Counted from the stretch's first letter, positions 1 to 6,718 are shown. The stretch is DNA of 13,248 nucleotides from Clostridia bacterium (GCA_900753285.1 CAADYN010000207.1:1-13248), one strand, 5' to 3'. The notes: generated by a model not told the origin, from the sequence alone. Program-made: numbers and translations.

Positions 1-488
1 ACGTTCGGTACGATGTAGTTGCGTCTTCCGTCCCAGCCCCACATATTCTCGAGCGCGATTTTTGTGCCGTAGTCGAGAGCCACCTTTTCCATGTCGCGGT
101 AGTAGTTCAGGTTGAATTCCTTCTGCTTTTCTCCGCCGCCCGGAACGGCAATGGGATGAACGACGACTGCCTTTGCTCCGAGCATTCCGGCGATTTTTAC
201 GGCGCGGACTACTCTCTCGGGCATTTTCGCGTTGTATGCGTCGTCTCCGACTCTCCATCCCGGGAACGGAGCGTGCGCCTGATTGAACACAAGTCCCGCG
301 TCAGACGCCATTTTTCTGAGGTTCTTCGCGTAGAGCTCAATATCGCAGGTGTTCAGCGGGCAGGCGTCGTGTGACATGGGGAACATGGAGAAGTCTATAG
401 CGTCATAGCCGGCTCTTGCAAGGACGTCGATTCCGTCTTTCTCTCCGAGAGTGCGGAAAACAACGTCGGTCTGTGTTGATAGAAGCAT
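1..488 (-). CDS. Sugar phosphate isomerase/epimerase (TIM barrel), 3' end outside window
   Basis: About 162 N-terminal residues are visible; the C-terminal part lies beyond position 1. The protein resembles the xylose-isomerase-like / AP-endonuclease-2 TIM-barrel family of sugar phosphate isomerases and epimerases, which are metal-dependent cytosolic enzymes. Visible barrel motifs are QAHAPF around residues 70-75, VVVHPI around 108-113, and ALENMWG around 145-151, where Glu147 sits at the usual metal-ligand position of the fold. The start is ATG at 488-486, preceded by a strong AAGGAAGG site. No signal peptide is seen. It is transcribed divergently from a gene pair that includes a GH39-like glycosidase, so it may act on a sugar released by that enzyme; this is inference. 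The exact substrate cannot be told from the sequence. Confidence 0.85.
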   Translation of the reverse strand, partial: MLLSTQTDVVFRTLGEKDGIDVLARAGYDAIDFSMFPMSHDACPLNTCDIELYAKNLRKMASDAGLVFNQAHAPFPGWRVGDDAYNAKMPERVVRAVKIAGMLGAKAVVVHPIAVPGGGEKQKEFNLNYYRDMEKVALDYGTKIALENMWGWDGRRNYIVPN

Positions 489-539
489 GATAATACCTTC
501 CTTTTATGTGAATTTTTGTGCATTCTGCTGTTTTTATAG

Positions 540-568
540 AGTATATCAAAACACGCGGACGATTACAA
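540..568 (-). promoter_or_regulatory. Sigma-A type promoter for the isomerase gene
   Basis: On the minus strand, TTGTAA (568-563) and TATACT (545-540) are separated by 17 bases. A TG one base before the -10 makes it an extended -10. Transcription would start near 533, giving a leader of about 45 nt. Confidence 0.6.
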
Positions 569-617
569 TACCTTCCGCAATTTTTTCCCCGGATTTTTCA
601 CATATTATGCATATTCC

Positions 618-646
618 TTGAAAAGTTCATTTTTTAATGATATAAT
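618..646 (+). promoter_or_regulatory. Sigma-A type promoter for the small exported protein and the GH39 gene
   Basis: TTGAAA (618-623), a 17-base spacer and a perfect TATAAT (641-646). Transcription should begin near 653, which excludes the in-frame ATG at 647 as the start of the downstream gene. The divergent isomerase promoter lies at 540-568, so about 50 bp separates the two -35 boxes; a shared regulator is possible, but I recognise no operator. Confidence 0.75.
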
Positions 647-676
647 ATGAGAACAATTATTTTTCCGGAGGATGAT

Positions 677-1243
677 ATGGAAAAATTTGTGAAGATACTC
701 GGCACCGTCATAGTGCTTGCGCTCAGCGGTATGTTTGTTATAAGATGCGTAGTCGCGGCGGACAAGTCTGCTTTCTCTTCCCCCGAAGCTACGCAGAACT
801 GGTGCGAGGCGTACTCCGACGGTGAATCGCTGACGTACACTGTGAAAATATCCGCGGAGATGTCGACCGACGGGTACTTTTCAGCCTACGGCTTCTACTA
901 CAACACGGAGTCGGGCGAGGCTCAGCTGGCTGTGAGATGGAACGACAGCGTCTACGGCTACACGGATATGGAAGAGGGTCACGAGTTCGAGTTCTTCCTC
1001 CGCAACGACACGACGGGAGAGGAATTCCCTGCTGTGACAGTCGACAGCGCGGAAAAGTGGATGTACAACTACAGAAGGCTTCTCATCGAGGGTGTGTCTG
1101 CCGGAGAAAACGATCAGATATCGGCGGTGATGAAGCTGCGCGACGGATTTGAGAGCACGCAGGTCATAAAGTACGACGAGCAGGAATTCAGTGTCTACAA
1201 GCCGTCGCGAAAGCTGCTGAAGCAAATGTCCGAAAGGCGGTAA
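677..1243 (+). CDS. Hypothetical membrane-anchored or secreted protein
   Basis: A protein of 188 residues, family not recognised. Residues 5-27 are a hydrophobic segment after a short MEKFVK start, fitting a signal peptide or single N-terminal membrane anchor; a VVAA/D pattern near residue 28 could be a signal peptidase site. The rest (about 30-188) is hydrophilic, acidic and rich in aromatic residues, with alternating patterns such as FSAYGFYYN and FEFFLRN that suggest an extracellular beta-rich domain. The C terminus is basic. ATG at 677 is chosen over the in-frame ATG at 647 because CCGGAGG (665-671) is well spaced only for 677 and because 647 lies upstream of the predicted transcription start. 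It is 34 nt upstream of the GH39-like gene with no terminator between, so the two are probably one operon. Confidence 0.75.
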   Translation: MEKFVKILGTVIVLALSGMFVIRCVVAADKSAFSSPEATQNWCEAYSDGESLTYTVKISAEMSTDGYFSAYGFYYNTESGEAQLAVRWNDSVYGYTDMEEGHEFEFFLRNDTTGEEFPAVTVDSAEKWMYNYRRLLIEGVSAGENDQISAVMKLRDGFESTQVIKYDEQEFSVYKPSRKLLKQMSERR

Positions 1244-1277
1244 ACGCTTTAAAAAAATAACAGCAACGGAGGGACTT

Positions 1278-2588
1278 ATGGAGACTTTAAGATTTGACAC
1301 GTCCGTACACGGCGGGCAGTTTAAGCTGCTGAACGCGACAAACGGCGGTCCATGGCACAAACGGCACGCAAACGACCAGTACCGCTCCAATTTTAAGGAT
1401 TACAAGAGGGCGAGAATACCGTTTCAGCGAAACCACGACAGTCAGATGATATCGATCTACGGCGGACCTTATTCACACGACATAACCGCGATTTTCCCGA
1501 ATTTTGACGCAGACCCATATGACCCGCTGTCGTATGACTTTGCCTGCACGGACGAGGCGATACTTGTTTCACTGGACGCCGGAACGCAGACCTTTTTCAG
1601 GCTCGGGCAGACCATAGAGCACCAAATCAAAAAGCATGGCACTCTTCCGCCGAAGGATTTCAAAAAGTGGGCTGTCATATGCGAGCACATCATAAGGCAC
1701 TACAACTACGGCTGGGCGGACGGATTCAAGCTGAATATGCCCTACTGGGAGATATGGAACGAGCCCGACCTTGACCCCGACGACAGCCAAAACAAGCGCA
1801 CATGGGGCGGAACGAAGGCGCAATTCTTTGAGCTGTACGAAACTGCGGCAAAGCATTTGAAGTCCTGCTTCCCCGAGCTGAAAATCGGCGGACCTGCTCT
1901 TGCGTGGGACGAAAACTGGGCGGAGGATTTTCTCAGGCACATGAGCGAAAATAAAGTGCCTATAGATTTCTTCTCGTGGCACATATACTGCGTTGAGCCG
2001 AAGCCGATGCTCGAGAAAGCCGAGAGGATACGAAACCTCCTCGACAAATACTGCTACACAGCGACTGAGAGTATTCTGAACGAGTGGAACTACATAAAGG
2101 GATGGACGGAAGAGTATGTTTATTCCATTAAGGTAATGCACGGCATGAAGGGTGCGGCTTTTACAATGGCTTGCATTTCGTCGGCACAGCAGTCTTCCAT
2201 TGATATGCTCATGTATTACGACACGCGTCCGTCTATTTTCTGCGGTGCGTTTGATTATTACACCTGCGAGCCGCTGAAGGGATATTATCCTTTGTACTAC
2301 TACGGAATGTTCTACGATATGCAGTGCGAGATCAGGGCTGTCTCTTCACCCGAAAACATCTATTCCCTGTGCGGTATGGACGCGAACGGAAAGCTGACGG
2401 CGGTAGTTACGTACTACACGGACGACGACAACGCGGGAGAGAAGCAGATTTCCGTAGATTTCGGGCGAAGCGGCGATTTTGAAGCATATCTGGTGGATGA
2501 AGAGCACACAAACGAAAAGACAGCGCTCTCTGGCGGCATGGCAATGACTCTGCGCCCGAACAGCATTGTTCTGATAAAAGAAAAGTAA
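1278..2588 (+). CDS. GH39-like glycoside hydrolase (beta-xylosidase type, clan GH-A)
   Basis: A protein of 436 residues. The sequence WEIWNEPDL places the expected acid/base glutamate of clan GH-A (the NEP motif) at Glu162. ILNEWNYIKGW places the candidate nucleophile at Glu269, corresponding to the ITEFN region of GH39 beta-xylosidases. FFSWHIY with His235 fits a conserved barrel strand between them. The first ~310 residues would be the (beta/alpha)8 barrel; the last ~110, ending in ALSGGMAMTLRPNSIVLIKEK, look like the small beta-sandwich common in GH39 enzymes. There is no signal peptide, so it should act in the cytosol on short oligosaccharides. The start ATG follows GGAGGG (1268-1273). 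Substrate is not determinable here: xylosides are typical of GH39, but the family also includes other specificities. It is the second gene of a unit with the small exported protein and ends in a strong hairpin. Confidence 0.82.
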   Translation: METLRFDTSVHGGQFKLLNATNGGPWHKRHANDQYRSNFKDYKRARIPFQRNHDSQMISIYGGPYSHDITAIFPNFDADPYDPLSYDFACTDEAILVSLDAGTQTFFRLGQTIEHQIKKHGTLPPKDFKKWAVICEHIIRHYNYGWADGFKLNMPYWEIWNEPDLDPDDSQNKRTWGGTKAQFFELYETAAKHLKSCFPELKIGGPALAWDENWAEDFLRHMSENKVPIDFFSWHIYCVEPKPMLEKAERIRNLLDKYCYTATESILNEWNYIKGWTEEYVYSIKVMHGMKGAAFTMACISSAQQSSIDMLMYYDTRPSIFCGAFDYYTCEPLKGYYPLYYYGMFYDMQCEIRAVSSPENIYSLCGMDANGKLTAVVTYYTDDDNAGEKQISVDFGRSGDFEAYLVDEEHTNEKTALSGGMAMTLRPNSIVLIKEK

Positions 2589-2597
2589 ACAACAAAA

Positions 2598-2640
2598 GCA
2601 CTCACTTACACGATAAAATCCGTAGGTGAGTGCAATTTTT
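2598..2640. terminator. Bidirectional intrinsic terminator
   Basis: A 12-bp stem (2598-2609 with 2622-2633, one G-U wobble) with a 12-nt loop, a T-run on the right and an A-rich run on the left. It can stop the GH39 transcript rightward and the deacetylase transcript leftward. Its right T-run overlaps the deacetylase stop codon (2641-2639). Confidence 0.85.
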
Positions 2641-3883
2641 ATCTGTCGGCAAACGTCCACGACTTGCCCATATTGCCGAGGTCGCCGAAGGTATAGCCCT
2701 CCGAGATGAGATATTCGAGCATCCACGGGAGAAGCTCCACTGTCTCGTCAACCGTCTCGTGCATGAGGATGATAACGGGCGCGCCGCTTTTGCCTTTGTT
2801 CTCGTTAATGCAAAGTCTGAGAGTTTCGCGGAAGGTATCGCTTAGGTAGTCGTAGCTTCTTGTGCCGTCGGGAGCCATATAGAGGATGGAGTCGTTTGTG
2901 ACAACGTTCCAGTCGTAGACGAAATACCCCTTATCCGCGAGCATTTTTTTCATGTCCTCAGCCTGCGCGCCGTCAAAGTAGCTTCCGACAGAGCCGCCCG
3001 GGAAACGGAACGTCAGCTGTCCTATGTCTTCCTTTGTTATGCCTGCCGTCTCCGATATTTTCTCCCACTCGTCAACTTCTTCGGCAAGCGCGTCGGTCGA
3101 GGCGTAGATTTTTTTATAGTCGTGCGTGCGTGAATGACAGCCGAAGATATGTCCTCTCTCGACTATCTCACGCGCGGAGTCGGGATATTTCTCCACGGCG
3201 TCGCCTGTAGTAAAGAACGCGGCTTTCACTCCGTATGTATCGAGAATTTCAAGCAGGCGCGTTGTGTTTTTTTCGGTAGGACCGTCGTCGAAGGTGATAT
3301 ATACGAGGTTATCTCCGTTTTGAGCAGTTTTCGCGGTTTTTTCCGAGCTGACGTACAATGTAGCGATGACGTCGGGATTTATGAAGTAGCCGTCGGAGCA
3401 AGAGAATCCTGCGTACTCCATAGCGAAAACATCTCCGGCGGGCGCGGAATTGCTTTTATATTCGATATTATACAGCACCCTTGCGTCCTCCAGTATTCCG
3501 CTGACGGAGTCAAGTGAGAGGTTCTCGCCGAAGCTGACGTTGGTATAGCCGAACTTTTCCGCGTTCGATGCTATTCTATCCTTGTCAAAGACAGCGAGCT
3601 TATCCGTATTTCCGACCGAGGTCACGGCATTCACGTCGACGCTTTTATTATATGGGGATGGCAGAAGCTCGGCGTGACGTGTTTGGATAAGCACCGGAGA
3701 GGACTTTGCTGTTTTTCCGGCTTCAGCGGCGAGGGGGAATTCTTCGTCGGACGAAGGTGGGGTGAAGAACTGCGCTATCTCGCTCCACTCTGACGAGAGG
3801 AGGGTTAGCTCTCGTGAGCACGAGGACAGAGTTAGGGTTAGAGCTAACGCTAGGATATAATACAACAGATATACTTTTTTCAA
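2639..3883 (-). CDS. Polysaccharide deacetylase lipoprotein (CE4/NodB) with PASTA-like segment
   Basis: A protein of 414 residues. Residues 1-21 are a lipoprotein signal ending in the lipobox LSS-Cys22, so it should be anchored on the outer face of the membrane. All five CE4 motifs are visible: TFDDGPT (197-203, catalytic and metal Asp199/Asp200), HSRTH (250-254, zinc histidines), RFPGG (293-297), DWN (324-326) and LMH (His375). This predicts an active metal-dependent deacetylase of N-acetylated glycans. Residues ~113-180 resemble a PASTA repeat (NLSLDSVSGILEDARV, then EYKSNSAPAGDV, ending ATLYVSS); PASTA domains bind peptidoglycan, which would favour peptidoglycan as substrate (inference). 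The start is TTG at 3883-3881, preceded by CGGAGA six bases away; no better ATG exists. It is expressed from the promoter at 4275-4303 through an unusually long structured leader. Confidence 0.9.
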   Translation of the reverse strand: MKKVYLLYYILALALTLTLSSCSRELTLLSSEWSEIAQFFTPPSSDEEFPLAAEAGKTAKSSPVLIQTRHAELLPSPYNKSVDVNAVTSVGNTDKLAVFDKDRIASNAEKFGYTNVSFGENLSLDSVSGILEDARVLYNIEYKSNSAPAGDVFAMEYAGFSCSDGYFINPDVIATLYVSSEKTAKTAQNGDNLVYITFDDGPTEKNTTRLLEILDTYGVKAAFFTTGDAVEKYPDSAREIVERGHIFGCHSRTHDYKKIYASTDALAEEVDEWEKISETAGITKEDIGQLTFRFPGGSVGSYFDGAQAEDMKKMLADKGYFVYDWNVVTNDSILYMAPDGTRSYDYLSDTFRETLRLCINENKGKSGAPVIILMHETVDETVELLPWMLEYLISEGYTFGDLGNMGKSWTFADR

Positions 3884-3906
3884 GTTAATCTCCGATTAAG
3901 ATGGTA

Positions 3907-3926
3907 GAAAAGACTGGCGTCTTTTC
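3907..3926 (-). terminator. Terminator-like hairpin at the end of the structured RNA
   Basis: A perfect 8-bp stem (GAAAAGAC pairing with GTCTTTTC) with a TGGC loop on the plus strand. The T-run lies inside the 3' arm on the minus strand, and only a short pyrimidine tail follows, so termination may be partial. It sits 13 bp upstream of the deacetylase ribosome binding site, a position suitable for attenuation. Confidence 0.5.
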
Positions 3927-4268
3927 GATTTAATTTTATCTCACTGCGGTGAGGGGGTGCTCCTACGCGGAGGGCGCACAGAGGGATTCAGGCGCCATCC
4001 CTCTGCGAGTACCGGCTATCCGGTCACGTTAGGCTGAACAATGAACTTTTGGTGTCGCACCCGCATCATACTGGCGAAAGGGTCTTCTTAGATTTTGGCT
4101 AGCCGCCGGATTTATACCTAATTTATTCTGTAGTTGGTAGCAGTAGATGAGTTTAAATTTTCTCACCGTCACCAATTTTGTTTGGCTTAAACTTTCAGTT
4201 TAGTTCGATATTGGCTGGCGCACTGGATTGTTCGTACATTCGCTGACGGAAGTTTTGATTCACTTATT
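3907..4268 (-). ncRNA. Unassigned structured RNA: long leader of the deacetylase gene or independent small RNA
   Basis: This is the only gene-free stretch longer than 300 bases (3884-4338). A near-consensus promoter at 4275-4303 points into it, giving about 360 nt before a terminator-like hairpin at 3907-3926. Paired elements (plus-strand positions): 4166-4171 with 4244-4249, continued by 4172-4176 with 4210-4214, a possible three-way junction; 4148-4151 with 4162-4165; 4051-4054 with 4058-4061; 4011-4015 with 4020-4024; 3979-3987 with 3997-4005 (9 bp); 3957-3963 with 3969-3979 (bulged); 3940-3944 with 3949-3953; 3907-3914 with 3919-3926. No open frame of note runs through it. I looked for tmRNA, RNase P RNA, SRP RNA, T-box and common riboswitch signatures and found none. 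Either a cis-acting leader or a free RNA is possible. Confidence 0.55.
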
Positions 4269-4274
4269 TATTTC

Positions 4275-4303
4275 ATTATAGCATCATTTTCGGGGGAATT
4301 CAA
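4275..4303 (-). promoter_or_regulatory. Strong sigma-A type promoter of the structured RNA and deacetylase gene
   Basis: Minus strand TTGAAT (4303-4298), 17-base spacer, perfect TATAAT (4280-4275). It lies 36 nt beyond the stop codon of the phosphodiesterase gene and predicts a transcript start near 4268, about 385 nt ahead of the TTG start codon. Confidence 0.75.
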
Positions 4304-4338
4304 CCGATTTTGATTAAATCCGGATATTTCCAAATGGG

Positions 4339-5127
4339 TTATCTTTCTTCCACTCTTTCGGCTCTCAGGCATTTTCCGGTTTTTTCGTCCACCTCGAAGT
4401 ATGCGCCGTTTATTCTTTCGTCTCCTATGGCAGGCTCGAAGGCGGTGGGGGTTTTTACTGTGAACTTATGGATTATCGACTCCGTTTTCACGCCGAGGAT
4501 TCCTCCGTGGGAGCCGCACATTCCGAGGTCCGTTATATATCCGCATCCGCCGGGGAGCACTGTTATATCAGCCGTTGCGACATGAGTATGTGTTCCTACG
4601 ACTACGGAGAAGCCTATATCGGGTTTCATATCGAAATAGCGCGCAAAGAACAGCTTCTCGGATGTAGCTTCGGCGTGGAAGTCACACACTGCAATATCGT
4701 ATCTTCCGCGTTCGTTTTTCAGAATCTTTTCCGCGCATTCGTGAGGCGGAGTCAGGGGTTCCATATACACGCAGCCGAGCATATTCATGACGAGCACCCT
4801 ATATCCGCGGACCTCTGCTATGGCGTATCCCATTCCGGGAGCGTCGGCGGGGTAGTTTGCGGGTCTTACGAGGTAGCCTTCGTCGTCGAGTCTGCGGTAG
4901 ACTTCTTTACGCTTCCATGTATGGTTTCCGCCTGTGATGATATCCGCGCCGCAGTCGTAGAGTCTTTCCGAGGATTCGGACGACATTCCGTTTCCCACAG
5001 CGGAGTTCTCGCCGTTCACTATAACAAGGTCTGCGCCGTACTTTTTTCTCAGCTGCGGCAGCTTTTTTTCCATGAGCGACACGCCGCATTCTCCCACGAC
5101 ATCGCCGAAAAACAGTATTTTTATCAT
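4339..5127 (-). CDS. ymdB: YmdB/TIGR00282-family metallophosphoesterase
   Basis: A protein of 262 residues, close to the usual family length. Members are cytosolic dinuclear-metal phosphodiesterases; Bacillus subtilis YmdB acts on 2',3'-cyclic nucleotides and influences biofilm versus motility decisions. Metal-binding motifs are visible in family order: FFGDVVG (Asp9), NGENSA (Glu40, Asn41), GGNHTW (Asn68, His69), CDFHAEATSEK (His151) and GTHTHVATAD (His180, His182), then ITDLGMCG. No key residue is missing. The start ATG follows GGAGAG at short spacing. A terminator at 5142-5181 separates it from the MgsA-like gene upstream, so it may have its own weak promoter; TTGGCA near 5180 is a candidate without a good -10. 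No clear terminator follows before the promoter at 4275-4303. Confidence 0.93.
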   Translation of the reverse strand: MIKILFFGDVVGECGVSLMEKKLPQLRKKYGADLVIVNGENSAVGNGMSSESSERLYDCGADIITGGNHTWKRKEVYRRLDDEGYLVRPANYPADAPGMGYAIAEVRGYRVLVMNMLGCVYMEPLTPPHECAEKILKNERGRYDIAVCDFHAEATSEKLFFARYFDMKPDIGFSVVVGTHTHVATADITVLPGGCGYITDLGMCGSHGGILGVKTESIIHKFTVKTPTAFEPAIGDERINGAYFEVDEKTGKCLRAERVEER

Positions 5128-5141
5128 ATTCTCTCCGTATC

Positions 5142-5181
5142 AAAAAATCAACGTCTCACTTTACTTAAAAAATGAGACGTT
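5142..5181 (-). terminator. Intrinsic terminator of the MinD-like/MgsA-like unit
   Basis: A perfect 9-bp stem (AACGTCTCA at 5150-5158 with TGAGACGTT at 5173-5181) is followed on the minus strand by a run of six T (5147-5142). The loop is A/T-rich, 14 nt. It lies about 55 nt after the MgsA-like stop codon and just ahead of the ymdB ribosome binding site. Confidence 0.8.
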
Positions 5182-5234
5182 TGCCAAGGTTTGAATTTTG
5201 TAGGAAGCCGCTGATATGTGGTTGTTCAGCGCGC

Positions 5235-5678
5235 TTAGTAATTTAGTCCGCGTCTGCGTCTGTTGTAGTCCGAGCGCGGGTTTACGATTTCTCTCCAGTC
5301 AAGGTCGCCGTGGTCGAGAGCGCAGATTAAAACCTCTGCCGTCGCGATATTTGTAGCCATCGGCACATTGTGTACGTCGCACATACGGAGAAGATTATAT
5401 TCGTTTTCATCATGGTCATAATTGGGAGTGGTGCTGCGGAAGTAAAGTAACACGTCTATCTCATTATAGGATATTCGGGATGTTATCTGCTGTGCGCCTC
5501 CGTGAGAGCCGGGCAGCAGCTTTTCTATTTCAAGTCCCGTAGCTTCCTGAACATACTTTCCGGTAATATTTGTGGCGCAGATATGATGCTTGGAGAGGAT
5601 TCCGCAGTAAGCTATGCAAAACTGGGTCATAAGTTCCTTTTTGGTATCGTCCGCTATGAGTGCTATATCCATATTCAT
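5235..5678 (-). CDS. MgsA (methylglyoxal synthase) family protein with degenerate active site
   Basis: A protein of 147 residues aligning end to end with clostridial methylglyoxal synthase (KKELM, QFCIAY, ATGLEIEKLLPG, CDVHNVPMATNIATAE, DLDWREIVNP). MgsA converts dihydroxyacetone phosphate to methylglyoxal and phosphate. By recalled alignment with E. coli MgsA, several active-site residues are replaced: the catalytic Asp71 in GGDQQ is Ala62 (GGAQQ), Asp91 is Ser82, Asp101 is Asn92 and His19 is Asp10, while His98 remains as His89. The phosphate-binding ATGTTG is ATNITG and the SG of LSGP is PG. The fold appears intact but methylglyoxal synthesis is doubtful; a ligand-binding or regulatory role is possible. 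A basic tail (NRRRR) closes the protein. The start ATG follows AAAGGAAC; Met3 is a close alternative. It lies 51 nt downstream of the MinD-like gene. Confidence 0.85.
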   Translation of the reverse strand: MNMDIALIADDTKKELMTQFCIAYCGILSKHHICATNITGKYVQEATGLEIEKLLPGSHGGAQQITSRISYNEIDVLLYFRSTTPNYDHDENEYNLLRMCDVHNVPMATNIATAEVLICALDHGDLDWREIVNPRSDYNRRRRGLNY

Positions 5679-5729
5679 CCGTTCCTTTCTTTACTTCTTG
5701 TTATTATATAAATAATATTTGCAACTATC

Positions 5730-6509
5730 CTATAACGCCGACGAGAGCTTTTTTCTCATCCCGCGCATTCCGTAAAACAGCGGTACGTCGTAGCCTTCAA
5801 GCCGACGCGCGATATTCTTGTAAGCCAACGCCGACTCGGTTCTCTCGGGTATCTTTCCGCTGTCCTGTAATTTCTGTAATTTTTTGTCAAGCGGGACGAC
5901 TCCGACGCATTTCAGTGAGCTGCGGTCTATCATCTCGACTATTCCCGCGCGTTTTTCCCTTTTCACAGACGGCAAATCGAACGCGCACACCACAAGACGG
6001 ATATTACGCCCGCCCGAGTTTTGCAGCTCCGCTCCCGCAAATTCCGCCGCTCTGAGAGAGGTCTGGCTCTGCTCCGAGGTGACGATAACAGAGTCGAAAA
6101 ACGGCACTATTTTTTCGGCAACGCTTATTCCGCAGCCCGTATCGACGACTACAAAGTCATAGTCGTCACGAGACACTATGTCCCGCACGGTATTTTTCAG
6201 CCTTTCGTCAAAATCCGCGTCTGATTCTGTGACAGTTGACGGAAGCAGATTAAGTCCGCGAATTCCGCAAACGTCGGTTATCACAGCGTCGTCAAGCGGT
6301 TTGCCGTGGATAACGTCCGAGAACCCGAACAGTGCCCTATCCTCTTCTCCGGTGAGCATATCAAGGCTGCGGCTGGTCATATCGAGGTCGCACAGTAAAG
6401 TTTTCTTTCCCATGCGAGCCATCTCCGCCGCTATTCCGACCGCGGTAGTACTTTTGCCGACTCCGCCTTTAGCCGAAGCTATCAGCAGTCTTCTAACAGA
6501 CGACGGCAT
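5730..6509 (-). CDS. MinD-like P-loop ATPase (MinD/ParA family)
   Basis: A protein of 259 residues from the chosen start. The deviant Walker A KGGVGKST (residues 14-21, signature Lys14), the Walker A' LLCDLD (38-43) and the Walker B FVVVDTG (119-125, Asp123) mark the MinD/ParA ATPases. SRSLDMLTGEE after Walker A' and AYKNIARRLEGYDVPL near the C terminus match MinD more than ParA. The last residues, GMRGMRKKLSSAL, are basic with spaced hydrophobics and could form a short membrane-targeting helix (inference). MinD positions the division site by ATP-dependent membrane binding, but no minC or minE is in the window. ATG at 6509 is chosen: GGAGGTG is ideally spaced, and the in-frame ATG at 6560 lies upstream of the predicted transcript start. 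It is the first gene of a unit with the MgsA-like gene. Confidence 0.85.
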   Translation of the reverse strand: MPSSVRRLLIASAKGGVGKSTTAVGIAAEMARMGKKTLLCDLDMTSRSLDMLTGEEDRALFGFSDVIHGKPLDDAVITDVCGIRGLNLLPSTVTESDADFDERLKNTVRDIVSRDDYDFVVVDTGCGISVAEKIVPFFDSVIVTSEQSQTSLRAAEFAGAELQNSGGRNIRLVVCAFDLPSVKREKRAGIVEMIDRSSLKCVGVVPLDKKLQKLQDSGKIPERTESALAYKNIARRLEGYDVPLFYGMRGMRKKLSSAL

Positions 6510-6562
6510 ACGCACCTCCGTATTCAAAAAATACCGGCAGCAAAAAACAACTGTCTGCATAA

Positions 6563-6592
6563 ATTATAACACTAACAGGCATATATTGTCAA
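6563..6592 (-). promoter_or_regulatory. Near-perfect sigma-A promoter of the MinD-like/MgsA-like unit
   Basis: Minus strand TTGACA (6592-6587), 18-base spacer, TATAAT (6568-6563); both hexamers are perfect. Start of transcription is expected near 6556, so the MinD-like start codon at 6509 has a leader of about 47 nt. The rest of 6593-6746 is A/T-rich with an imperfect inverted repeat (GTTAA and TTAAC) at about 6704-6720 and no gene. Confidence 0.8.
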
Positions 6593-6718
6593 TAGCATAC
6601 AGAAATATTTTTACCGATATTCAAGCAAACAAGTGAAAATAGCTATTAATGATTAACGCAGAATTGTGCGCCGGGTAAATGTTTATTAATTACGGTTGTC
6701 ACGTTAACATTACATTAA

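Noticed and set aside
647..676. ATG at 647 as start of the small exported protein
   Set aside because: It overlaps the end of the -10 box and lies upstream of the expected transcript start; GGAGG is spaced for the ATG at 677.
881..1390. Antisense open frame of 169 codons over the exported-protein and GH39 genes
   Set aside because: It lies opposite two well-supported genes, crosses their junction, has no convincing ribosome binding site and resembles no protein family.
3907..4268. tmRNA, RNase P RNA, SRP RNA, T-box or known riboswitch
   Set aside because: Size would allow tmRNA or RNase P RNA, but the tmRNA GATTCGAC/CCACCA ends, the RNase P GGAAAGTCC core, the SRP GGAAGCAGC loop and the T-box GGTGGNACCGCG element are absent on both strands by eye.
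6510..6560. ATG at 6560 as start of the MinD-like protein
   Set aside because: It is next to the -10 box, upstream of the expected transcript start, and the added residues (CCRYF) do not fit the family; GGAGGTG precedes the ATG at 6509.
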